DNA from: Antitrichia curtipendula
Lineage: Eukaryota > Streptophyta > Bryopsida > Hypnales > Leucodontaceae
NCBI GenBank assembly: GCA_951230915.1
Contig: OX579635.1
Span: forward strand, 41,788,001-41,852,000
DNA: 64,000 nt
Reading direction: 5' to 3'
Below the pieces are notes generated by a model, which saw nothing but the letters and a program-made list of their open reading frames with translations, made no database searches and was not told the origin of the DNA. Positions 47,601 through 58,320 of this stretch are shown one piece after another (position 1 is the first letter of the stretch; each line of letters begins with the position of its first letter). A program made the translations under genes and the position numbers.

Positions 47601-48590
47601 TTTTGAATACCATTGGAAAGCTCTTTGCAAGGAAAGGTGCACGGACTTTGTTTAGTAGCATTTGGACCTACAGTGTGAAAGTTATTGAATTTCAAAGTCT
47701 TCTAAATTCAAAAATTGAATTGAATTATCTTTTATTTTAGAGAAACCATAACTTTCACATCACATATCTAAACACTACAAAACAAAGTCCTTGGCCTCCT
47801 TCATGCATAAAGCTTTCTATTCATGCCAATTTTGTGATGCTTAGACTTATAATGTGAAAGTTATGAATTTTTTTAATTAAAAAATTTAATTAAATTATCT
47901 TTTATTTTGGAAAAATCATAATTTTTACATTATAGGTCCAAATGCCACTAAGCAAAATCCTTGGCACTTTGTTGTGCATAAAGCTTCTATTTATACCAAG
48001 GATGCAACCTCTCGTACTATTGTGTGAAAGTTATTGAATTTTAAAGTTTTAATGAATTATAATTTAAAAAAATCATTTATGTTTTTAACATGGTTGTGAC
48101 AACAATGCATGGTACACTATTGACATTGAAAAATTGACACTACAAAGAACCATGAAAGGAAAGAACAATGAACTAGAAAAGAACTGAACCATGTAGTCTT
48201 ATGAAAAAGGTGATGATAGTTTGTTTGCATGTCCCAATAGATTAAAGTATCAATGATTGAGTGCATAGACCCAATAAAATCCAAGTTACAATGTTGAATA
48301 ATAATATGAACATTCTTCAATCAATGGCCTGCATATCCATTTCAACATCATACATAGAGATAGGTATATGCAACTATTTGAAGAATAGTTGGAAAATAAT
48401 AGTGGAAGTAGTTGGAAGAGAATGATGGAGAAATATAGTGGAAATATCAAATGATTGGAAGAGAATGAAAGAAAACTTGTTCAAGCAAAATGTATCTTTA
48501 TGGAAAAATTAAAGAATCTTAATATGAAATAAATATTCTTCTAGTCAATAGATTTTTATTATCTAAAGTTACAATAGCAAACCTATACCC
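44650..48590. other. AT-rich stretch without genes
   Basis: No gene is seen. TTGATAGTAGTATTGAATTT is repeated at about 45046 and 45083. At 46243-46420 another CGGAC/GTCCG-rich patch with partial inverted symmetry is present. At 47190-47320 the phrase TTTCAGACATCTAGGA recurs. At 47620-48060 there are three diverged tandem units, listed separately. Confidence 0.5.
47620..48060. repeat. Three diverged tandem units of roughly 190 bp
   Basis: Each unit contains TGTGAAAGTTATTGAATTT or a variant, followed (in the first two) by ATTATCTTTTATTTT and a CATAA(C/T)TTT(C/T)AC word, then CATAAAGCTTTCTATT or a variant leading into the next unit. Divergence is high, so the array is old. Confidence 0.5.
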
Positions 48591-48591
48591 C

Positions 48592-49746
48592 TTAACCTCT
48601 AAAATCCTGCTGTCCCCTCGAGGGACAAAATGGATTTTGGGCAAGGTCTCAATATTTATCGAGATTTCTTGAAATTTTTGGCGAAAATAGAAAAAACAGA
48701 TTAGCTTTTCAAAAATATAATTTTTATTTCAATTGGTACATGAAAGCAAAAGTTATGGCACAAAAAAACCTTTTTTTAATTTGACAAGCAGATAAAAAAT
48801 TCAAAAATAAATTAAATTTTAAATTTTAAAAAATTATTTTATATAGATTGTATTTTTATCTATATGGTAAGCTCTGATTCATTTAATTTGAATTTGTTAT
48901 GAGAAAGTTATGGACAATCTTGTTTCGGGGCAATTAGAGCATCTTCTTGGAAAAATAACTTGTAGAATTCATTTATTAACTCAATTTTTACATTTTTACA
49001 GCTATTAATGGTTTAGTTTTTCTTTCAAACTTAAACCTACTTCTATTTAACAATTTTTTAATGAATGAAAACTAAATGTGTTTTTTTAGAATTTTTTTTT
49101 TTTAGACTCTCAACTCAATTCTTCATCATTTAAAATTCAAAATTCAAAATCAGAAAAGCAAAAATTTTAAGTTAAGAAGGTTCAAAGCCAAAAAATGTAG
49201 TTGAGCAATGAACAAAAAAACTTGTTTCCTTCACTTTAAATGCAAATATCTTGCAATCTACACGATCAAAGTTTTTGAAATTTCTTCCACACATTCTTAC
49301 ACTAAACTCATTAGATGAGATTTTGGGGTCCTAAAGGGCTGCGAGCTCCTAAACTGCTAGGAACATGGGAATTGCAAGAAATCAGCAATCTAATGTAGCA
49401 AAACTACTGCCACATCAGAAAATAATAATTAGTTATTTTTTAATTATGTTTTTGAAGAAAAAGTTTAATAATTTTTATTTATTTTTTAAAATTAACTTAT
49501 TTCTTTAAATTTTAATTAATTTTTAAAGTTTTTAATTCTAGACAGCAGTGGTTGGTTCCCACCATTGAGGACATGCCTGAAACGGCCCTCTAGAGGAACT
49601 GAAAAACATCTAATGAGTACAAGCTCCTATAGTCAAATATGCCAAAAAAAAAAAAAAAATTTAAAAAAACATTTTGCTCTTTGCTATGGAAATGATAGTT
49701 TTGAGTGTTCTTGATGAAAAAAAGGCCTTGGGACTTTAGGGGTTAA
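48592..49746 (+). mobile_element. piggyBac-like TIR element, copy F, carrying a nested MITE
   Basis: TTAACCTCTAAAATCC at the left and GGGACTTTAGGGGTTAA at the right are each bounded by TTAA. The left part has the subfamily palindrome CCCCTCGAGGGGACA-like block (48614-48628). It is about 220 bp longer than the others because of the insert at 49306-49618, partly offset by small deletions. No coding capacity. Confidence 0.7.
49306..49618. mobile_element. MITE nested in piggyBac-like copy F
   Basis: ACTCATTAGATG at the left and CATCTAATGAGT at the right are perfect 12-bp inverted repeats around 313 bp. The outer copies at 3695 and 12248 run straight through this position (CACTAGTCTAGTACAAGATC), so they represent the empty site. 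The target duplication is unclear because the site differs slightly between copies. Confidence 0.7.
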
Positions 49747-49789
49747 GAAATAAGAACCCATGGCTTAGTCCTTTGGAAAATAAGAACCT

Positions 49790-50005
49790 CGTTACCCCTT
49801 ACAACTCTGTGAAGATAGTTATTCATCAAAAAAATCACCTAAATATTCTTTCCCATGTGCAAAAAATGCACAAAGAAAGTCACTTTATTTGTGGATTTTC
49901 TACCGAGCATACAATCAATTTTCTACAAAATTCCTTTTCCAGGTAGTTGCAAGTCTAATACAAGCCCATCTCCTCTAAATTTCAGCTTCAAATACCGAAG
50001 TAGCA
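49790..50005. mobile_element. Partial relative of the 30472-31214 element
   Basis: Phrases such as GAAGATAGTTATTCATCAAA, TCATGT/CCATGT with GCAAAAAATGCA, ATTCCTTTTCCAGGTAGTTGC and CCCATCTCCTCTAAATTTCAGC follow the same order as in 30770-30955. No inverted ends are visible. It lies directly against the 3' end of the RFT1 gene and may contribute to its 3' untranslated region. Confidence 0.55.
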
Positions 50006-50058
50006 AAAGCAATTCCTTTTGTGAATTTATGAAAGCAAAAATGAGAAGAGGTTACAGG

Positions 50059-53000
50059 TCAATCCGTTTTGGAAGTCCCTACTTCAGTGCCTCGAAAAGT
50101 AGCAAGCTCCTGAAGGAAGGCTCTCTCCCACTTGTACACGGCAAGAACTAGGATGCCCAGGCAAACAACCCCAACCCCCACGTGCGGGACCATTGACAGA
50201 AAAAAATTCTCATGATCCAGCACATATGTCTTGGATAAGTAGGTCGTGACGGCAGAGATCAATAACACTGCCAGCACTCTCCAGTTGGGGATCGCCTGCC
50301 ACAATGAAAATGTTGGGGAATGCTGCCACAAGAATACCAAATTACTAGATTAGCAGCAGGGGTAAAGCTCAAACTCAGTGCAACATATGTCGGTTTAGTA
50401 CTGTCATATATTTAATTTAGTTTTGAGATTTTCAACACATGACATATATGCTATTAGATTCCAACTATTTCTATAGGAAAATCAACTTTCTGGTTTAAAA
50501 AGATTCCGAAGTTTTCTACAGCCTTGAAACTAACAGAATTGACGTCAAAACCGACCGGGTACTAGGGTGTTACACCCAACTGATGAATTTGAAAGCGTGC
50601 AGACAGATCAGTACAACGATCAACACTTCGGAAAGGACACATGCGTTCTTGTGAACAGCCACTCTGTGAAGATGATGCACAGCGTGCGTGAACTCACCCT
50701 GAAGTAGCCCCGGATGAAAGTGAGTGAGTAGATGATCCGCATCCCCATATCTGAGGGTTGTCAAGGTGTACCACAAGCAGATCAAGGAGCTGAAGCTTCT
50801 GTTAGAGATGATATTTAAATATCAGATGTCGAAATGGAACTAAAGTCAAAACTTAGTTTCTGAAATGAGAAGGATACTGATGGAATTGGCCAAGATGAGA
50901 CCAGTTGATGGGGCAGCTCGTATAAGTACCACAGTGAGGCACATGTATACTACCGAAAAAACAAACAGCCAGACGTTGGACTGCATTAACTCCCCTTTTG
51001 TCACCACTGCATGCAGAAATGCTTCACTAACGCCTGAACATCAGAGCCAGAAATATCATCAGACTCTTGTTCAAAGAAAACCAGTTTAGGCAATTAGTCA
51101 TAACCAATTACATAGTAATTCACTTGGCCCTCACTTTTATGAAAATGATACAATTAAGAATATTTAAATCGAACCTTTAAATTTGGACATCTCCGTGTTC
51201 CTTTACAAGATTCACCCGCTGAAACCCCCCAACATACAAGCTGGAAGACATAGATTTGACCCGGATATTTTCGAAGTATAAGATTATAGTCTCAATTCAG
51301 AGGTTTGAAATTTACATACCGTTCAGTGCAAGAGCGAGAATGTAAACGCAATAGTATCCCAAAGCCATAGTTGCATCCCCATCACTCCAATCTCTTGTGT
51401 ACAGCAGACGGAGCAGCACGTAAGCGTAATTTGGGCCAAACACAACGAAAATCGACCCTGGGGTAGTCACAGATAAACAGTAAGAAACAGTACAATACAT
51501 GCATAATCAACTAAGAACTTTCTGAAATTGGCCGTGAGTTAAAAACAATCACCATCCAATCCCTATTTATGAAATGTTGAGAACAAGAAGAGTCGTCTTG
51601 TAAGTAATGACCATCCAAACCTCAAGAAACAAAAAGAACCTACAGAACTTCGAGAAAATCATCGGTAAATTCAAAATCTTAAACAAATCAGTACGTAGTT
51701 TCTGAGCCTAACTACATAAAAGCAGTACTCACCAAAGAGATTGGCAAGTTTCAGAGCTAGAATCAGTATGCGCTCCACGGCACGTTTCTGGTTCCTCATC
51801 CTGTCTGCCGGCAGCCCACGAATCAGAGTAACAGTTTAAGGACTTGTCATATCATCAGATCAATCAAATAATCCAAGGGTAGAATCTCAGGAAAGTACTA
51901 ACCATCAGAACCAACAGCTGATCCAGCCTTGGCAAACATAGTGAATGCGCTTTCCTCAAAGGGCTGAAAAAAAGATCGCACCACCAAGCTTCCTGCATGT
52001 CCGAGAGATAATCACCACAGGTTCCAAGACTGCTAAATCAGCACGTTTTCCAAATTCTATATGGATCAAGGCCTGATTACACACAGATTTTGATGTTAAT
52101 ATACAGCTAAAAGTCTCTTTCTAGGTTGGAACTGTTTGAACTAGATGAAGGCTTAGCAAGAATTGAAGCAAATAAATGTGTTATAGAAACAATCTACCTA
52201 GTTTCTCAACCAAGCCGTAAATCCCTTGATTGTAGGCAGTGTCAAAGAGCACAAGCACCAACTTCTCGCCTTCTTGTAGCACCAGTTTCTGTACCGACTG
52301 GAATGTGAATGTGGCACATAAATAAAAGAGGGCACCATCGAGTATTCGCCTCCCTCTATTCCTGTATCACAATACATACCAAAATCTGCAAAGTGAATTA
52401 AGAGACATCAAGAATAACATAAAACGACAAGCACGAGTAGCTCAAAATTAGGCACGCCCAACTGATGAAACTAACATCAAGAGGGACACATCCTTTACAC
52501 CCAGAGTAATAATACCTGAAAGGAAATAGAGTGCCCTTGTAGTAGAACAGAAAATAGAACCAGTAACCTAACAACAAGCAACCACCATATGCGAATTGTG
52601 CATATGCAAATAGTAGTCCTCCACCCTGCAAATTTATGCCACCTGTGTTAGTAAGACATAAGGATAACAAACTGAAAATTTCTTCAACCAAATGTGATTG
52701 TCACCAGAAGCGGATATAGTTTCATGACTACAACTACAGCGTCAGGATTCTAGAACATCGAGGGATCAGAAAAATCACCAATCCAATGCCTTTAATGAGA
52801 AGGACATAAGTGACAACACATCGAGCCAATGTGGCCACCCCTTCGGTGATCAAGCGCAAGCGTAAGAATAGCAAATGCTGTGCCAAAATATAAAGAGGTT
52901 CGGAACCTAACTCCAATATTGCTGCTGCTCCTGTTCTATCCTCAAAAACAAAGAAATGTTCAGCAGTTTCATTTCATGAGAAGTCACTTCATGAACCTAT

Positions 53001-54194
53001 ACTTGAGTTCAGAAAGAAGTGAAAAACAGAACTATCTGTCATCAAGAAATGGGTCGACTCGTACCCAGCACAACCATCGAGGAAGCATAATCTTCAGAAA
53101 TACTGAGGCCTTGCCACCACATTACAGCTTTATATACAATAAGTGATGCAACAGCGCCCCATGGCAACGTGAGCCATGCCATAGCCAAAACTCTGTCGTT
53201 GCTCTCCGACTCTGAATCATTCCGACTGAAACCACCACCCACAACCAGCCCTATGTCAATTCCAATGATCTCCATCAGACAAAGAGATGCTGCCAATAAT
53301 AGATTACAAAACAAGACTAGAAAAGAGATATAAAATATTGCACTACTCACCCAACATTTCCACGTAAACAACCACGACGAAACCCTTCCCGACTGATAAA
53401 TAGGACGGTCGTTGTGAAGAGATGGAATTGCACGGCTTGCAACTGCAATGGAGACCATAGAACGACGTGAGATTCCACGTTTGCTCAAAACGACAAATAG
53501 ACTGACTACAATGAGGTCATCACTCTAGACTACGAGAAGAACTGACTAGCTGCTGAGTAAAGCATGCCACACACACACACCTTGAGCCACAAAAGGACCA
53601 AAGATTCTTAGTTTTGAAACAACCAATTTGATTGATCATATTGTGAAAAAATAATTCACATGGGGGAAATAGTTTATTTTGCATGTGTTACCAAAAATAT
53701 AAATAAATTTGAACAAAATAAAACCCCGGCATGACCTATCACTGCTTAATTTTAAACATGAGGCCGAATTTGGGCCACCAGGTCCTTCCACCAGGTCCTT
53801 TGGGGGGTTAGGGTATAGGCTCATATGCAGAAACAGGAAAAAAGAAGAGGATTTAAGCACATACTCCAAACTGTTCATGAGTGAGGCGCCGTGCCACCAG
53901 CAAATTGAGAGCAAAGGATAGCGCACGTGAAGAAACCTGCGACACTGAGACCACAAACCCTAATCGTCAGGAAACGAAAAGCAAGAGTATAAATTATTTT
54001 TGAACGACGAAAAAACCCAAGCACATCGATACTACAACAGTTTAGGGATTCAGTCGTGCTGTCAATTCAATAAAGAAGAGATGTCAATTCTGACCCATAA
54101 GATGTATGAAGGTGTTGTAGAGGAGTGACCCCTCCTTAGCCCCGGGCTTGATTTCCCCTTCCCCTTCATCGTCCTGGTTTTTGACGCCTGCCAT
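50059..54194 (-). CDS. RFT1: RFT1 homologue, ER membrane protein of N-glycan assembly (13 exons)
   Basis: Joined exons on the minus strand: 54095-54194, 53865-53944, 53351-53442, 53065-53225, 52779-52930, 52516-52625, 52198-52361, 51903-51992, 51733-51804, 51320-51457, 50878-51033, 50698-50750 and 50059-50322. All introns are GT-AG, the phases agree, and the total is 1632 nt (543 residues, near the usual length of about 540). Family landmarks are [10 protein letters not shown] (75-84), [11 protein letters not shown] (152-162), LQEGEK (260-265) and, further on, [20 protein letters not shown]1 is a polytopic ER protein of the MOP flippase superfamily, needed for use of Man5GlcNAc2-PP-dolichol in N-glycosylation. 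Whether it is itself the flippase is disputed. Introns are 98-422 bp and free of obvious elements. Confidence 0.93.
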
Positions 54195-55840
54195 CTCCTC
54201 CGATGCGATTGATCGTCTTCTTAATCCGAATTCAGTAACTCACAAACCCGATCTACATGCTACTCTTCTGCAAAAAATAAAGAAATTGCACAGGAATGTC
54301 GATTAGTGTATAGAGATCGAAATTGCAAGACCTTCCCCACGAAAACATCGGACACAATCGGACAACGAAAAAACCTAATTCGCGCTCATGCACTTGCAAA
54401 TTTGATTACAATCCGTAGCTCAGGGAAGACAAATAACCCTTCCGAGTTTGCAAGTATCTTGCACAGCTAAAGAATCACCAATGAAGACATCAGGTTCAAC
54501 GCTTTCAGCGCACATCAACAAAGACTTACCTACAACAAAAGCATAACCGCGCAATTCAAACCTAGCAGCTCCGCTACAGATGCGTGCGCTACGAAGTTTT
54601 GAGTGAATTGGTCAATAGAGACACTAAACCCTAATTGAACTTCAATTCCAGCCTAAAACTAGGGTTTTGCAATGTGGTCTGTGCTATGCGACATGATCAA
54701 CCGTAAACCTTCAAACCCTGATCCCTAAAAACGAAGCATGATTTGAAGAGCATGCTGCCCACACCAGTCATTCACCAACTCCACAGCCAAGCGCAAGAGT
54801 GTGAGTGTACTGAACTTCAATCAGTCTCCTAAAAATTCAAACCACCATTCACATGGATGGTTTCATTTTGTACTTCTCAACTGAAGATCGCGAATAAAGC
54901 TCCATATCGTTGAAAACACTTGCGTAAGAAACCTTGTTTTAACAAAAATTGAACTAACCCGAATCCGTTTTTCAACATGTGCTTATGAGATAGGGCCTCC
55001 CCATCCCAAGCACTTGCAGATAAAGACTGCCTTCCCATCTAGCACAGCTACAGTAGCTCAAGACTTGGAGAAAATGGGGAAGCTCTTCAAGCAAAATTCT
55101 TCTCGATCCGAGTTCGGATTTAGGGTTTAGGATTTTAGCTCAATTTTTGTTGAATTATTGTTTATCAATGTTCACAAAAGCAACCAAATTCATCTGAAAG
55201 AGCTAAAACGAACTTGAGCCTTTCCATCTCCAGATGTTTCTAAACTTTTGTCTACTCAGTTCAGACTTCGCAATCTTAGTTGAAACATTGTTTGACCAAT
55301 GCACAGTCCTTGCAAAACTTGGTGACAGCAAGAGAGTGCCTACATGTACCTGCAAAGTTGACTTGGTGAGGTAACCTACCGAGTCGAGGTTTGCTTTCTT
55401 CAAGCTCCACTGGAATAAAAAGAGACCAGTACTAGCTAGTGATCTCCCAGCATACACCGCTTTCACTCTGACTACTGAATGTTGTTTTTCTAGACTTGAT
55501 TTCTCAGCTACAGCAGTACTTTTGATCTTAATCCATTACCATAGATCTCTCGATCTCTGTTGTTGTGTACACCCTTTCTTCACAGTTGTGGCAGTGATGC
55601 ACAAGGCGAGTACAGTCCTAGAGTACTCAAGCCCTTTGAGCTCAGAAATTCACTTCAAAGCCACTAGATTTCCATCTGTAACGCGTAAGATGTGGAAATC
55701 CCTGTTGAAACAAACTCCATTGGGATGTTTCCAAAGGGAGGTGCAACAGCGTTGTACTGGTGTTATCTAAATCAATATTTTGCTACATCTTCGTACTGAC
55801 GCCTTCAAGTGCACTTCAATACTGAATCCATTGCAGGGAG
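54195..55840. promoter_or_regulatory. Shared upstream region of the divergent RFT1/XTH pair
   Basis: About 1.65 kb separates the two start codons, which point away from each other. The half nearest RFT1 (54195-54660) has leader-like composition. On the XTH side, TCCATTGCAG lies just 4 bases before the XTH ATG and resembles a splice acceptor, so a 5'-UTR intron is possible. No unambiguous TATA box was assigned. Short open frames here have no protein-like content. Confidence 0.4.
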
Positions 55841-58320
55841 ATGGCGTGGGCATGTGTTTTGAAGCTTGTGATTCTTTCAGTCACAGCGCTGGGACTGCTT
55901 CCATTTTCTCAGTGCGTGAGCATTCCCTTCGGAGCCAACTACGGCGCCTCCACAGATGCATTGCACACGAGAGTGGAGGGCGGAGGCTCCCGGGTGGATC
56001 TCGTGCTGGATCATTCCTCAGGTACTCAGGCCTCATGCTTCTTCTTTTGGGGGGCGATTTTGAGTAGATCATATGAAACTATCTCTTCATTGTCCAATTC
56101 TCTCTTCTGTTTGGACCAACATATGCAATCATGTTCTTCACTCATTCTGGTGATATGAAATTTGAATCCATTTGGATCTTTTTTTTTCACAATGTGATCA
56201 ATCAGATTTTTCTCATTTTAAATCATGAATCTTTGGTCATTTAGGAGTAAGTAGCTAAATGTCCATGCTTGTCCTTGTGATCATCTTTTGATTACCAGTG
56301 CACTATTTCTCTTTTCATGCTGTAAAATAATGTGTTTTCGGTTTTGCTATTTGATGAAAACGAGGAATAATCATTGCATTCATGGCGACTGAGCTTCAAT
56401 TAGGCTGTGGAATTCATGAAATTGTGAATTGTGTCTACGTACCGCAGCTGCCGCATTCGAGTCCAAGGGCAAATACTTGTTCGGGAGCATTGGAATGGGG
56501 ATCAAACTGGTACCTGGAAACTCAGCTGGCACTGGCACTGCATTTTACGTAAGCTTGAGAATTCAACCAATTTGAATGAATTGAATGATTCTCTACATGA
56601 TTTGAATTATTCTCCACATGAATTGAATGATTCACCAATAAAACCAATTTAAGTAACCTGCTTCCGAACAAAGTGCGTTACGTACATCACCCGTTCATTG
56701 GAGATCTCAGTAAATAAGAATGCTTGCTCTTGGAATGCACGGCTGAGTTCCATTTGCACTTGGTGGCGTTACGAGTAGCGGTAGCAAAGTGAATCTCGTT
56801 CAAAAGACTGAGTACTTAAATTCATTCCTCAAGGTATGTTTTGCAGTAAAGGTGTTAAAAGTGTTGTTAGTCTTGTTACTGAGGGTCTTAGGAATGAATT
56901 TTTAGATCTACTTTTGGACAGGATTCACATTCCAAACAACACCTCTAACACCAAGTGCAAACATATCTTAATTCTCTTGCAACCAAGATTTGTAACATCG
57001 AGTGTGAAGAGTCTGAAGCATTAACATTTGGAGATTCCGGTAGTTTTATCTCATCAACTACTCCAAAAGGATTAAAGTGATGCAACGAAATACAATAATT
57101 GATCTCCACACTAATGGAATTAAAAATGAAATCATGTTTGTGCTACAATTCAAAAATCTCTCTAGTAGTGCCACTATATATCAGATGTGTACATTTCAAA
57201 CTTTCAAATGTACTCTACTAATATACAATGACTACAGACTTACACAAATAATCACATGGCATAGAGAGGGTCTCTCATCTAATATGAGCAATGAAACCAA
57301 CACAATTGCCAAAGGCTATAAATATGTTTGAAGTCAAACAGGAGGAGGGACATTTAATGTTAGGGTTCAATTATTGGCCCAATTTCAAAACCACCAAAAC
57401 CAACCTACAAGAGTGCCTAGATCCTTAAATTGAACTGTCAATCAGAAGCTTTCATGTTGAAAGATGGCCCAATTTTCTTTTATATCACATTGTTGCTTAT
57501 GAGGAGGTGTTTTGGTGCCAAAAAATTGGATGGCCATGTATCCTTAATCCAATTTTTCCACTTGGATCCAATTTGAGTTGACCCTATGTTTGTAAATGGG
57601 ACCAACTTGGAATTAGGCCTTGGTCCTAATATAAAGTCATCTTCATCAAATGAATTTCTGATTTGCAAGTTTCCAATTGCCAAAAAATCTTAGGTACAAG
57701 CTAATTTTCCAACCACATTTATAACTGGGACTGGTACAAAGTAAAGTAGAAAAGGATTGCATGATTGAATCCATTACCATATAAGGTAACCACACCTAGA
57801 AGCGCACACCACCTAAAATTGCACACTACAAATTCTTGCCTAAAATATACTCCCATTGTTCATGAGAGTCTATAATCGCTTTTAGAAACACCTATTTTCA
57901 ACACTTTGAAAATTCATAGTTTATTCATACAGTGTCCAAAAAATGCATTTTAAGAGAATCTAGAATCCCCTTTTCACTACCAAGAGGACCCCACAAAAAA
58001 AAATTCCAATATAATAATGGGAACCCTGCTGAATTGCTTATTTGTGCGATTTTAGGTGAAGTTACCTTATATTGTTTCAGAATTTAGCGTGCCATTCGAT
58101 ACCAGGGAATCTGTGTCTTTGCGCAGACGAAATCCGACGGCGAGGCCCACGACGAGCTGGACTTCGAGTTCCTGGGGAACAACTCTGGGCAGCCTTGCGT
58201 TCTCCAGAAGAACGTGTTCGCCAAGGGCCAAGGGAACCGGGAGCAGCGCATCTCGCTTTGGTTCGACCCCACCACCGAATTTCACTCCTACTCCCTGCTC
58301 TGGAACCAAAACCTCATCGT
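55841..58320 (+). CDS. Xyloglucan endotransglucosylase/hydrolase (GH16), 5' three exons only
   Basis: Exons 55841-56021, 56448-56548 and 58127-58320 have GT-AG junctions and matching phases, and encode 158 residues. A hydrophobic N-terminal signal peptide (about 1-26) fits secretion to the wall. The second exon ends SAGTGTAFY. The third carries the GH16 active site [10 protein letters not shown] (102-111), with nucleophile E104, D106 and acid/base E108, followed by the N-glycosylation sequon NNS (112-114). XTHs cut and religate xyloglucan chains. The frame ends in phase 2 at WNQNLIV. The last exon expected in XTHs, with the acceptor-binding and Cys-rich C-terminal (XET_C) region, was not found up to 64000. 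Either the next intron exceeds 5.6 kb or the gene is truncated. The exons are much more GC-rich than the introns. Confidence 0.88.
57785..58066 (-). mobile_element. Uninterrupted small TIR element in XTH intron 2
   Basis: The left end GGTAACCACACCTAG and the right end CACC-containing TTAGGTGAAGTTACC form an inverted repeat. Outside it the flanks extend the symmetry to ATATAAGGTAAC and GTTACCTTATAT, compatible with a TA target. It matches 4721-5488 minus the nested MITE, in opposite orientation. Its edge lies 60 bp from the exon 3 acceptor. Confidence 0.7.

Noticed and set aside
47620..48060. Possible satellite DNA
   Set aside because: There are only about three highly diverged units, too few and too different to call a satellite.
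50865..51089. 74-codon plus-strand frame
   Set aside because: It lies opposite RFT1 exon 11 and its flanking introns, which are fully explained on the minus strand.
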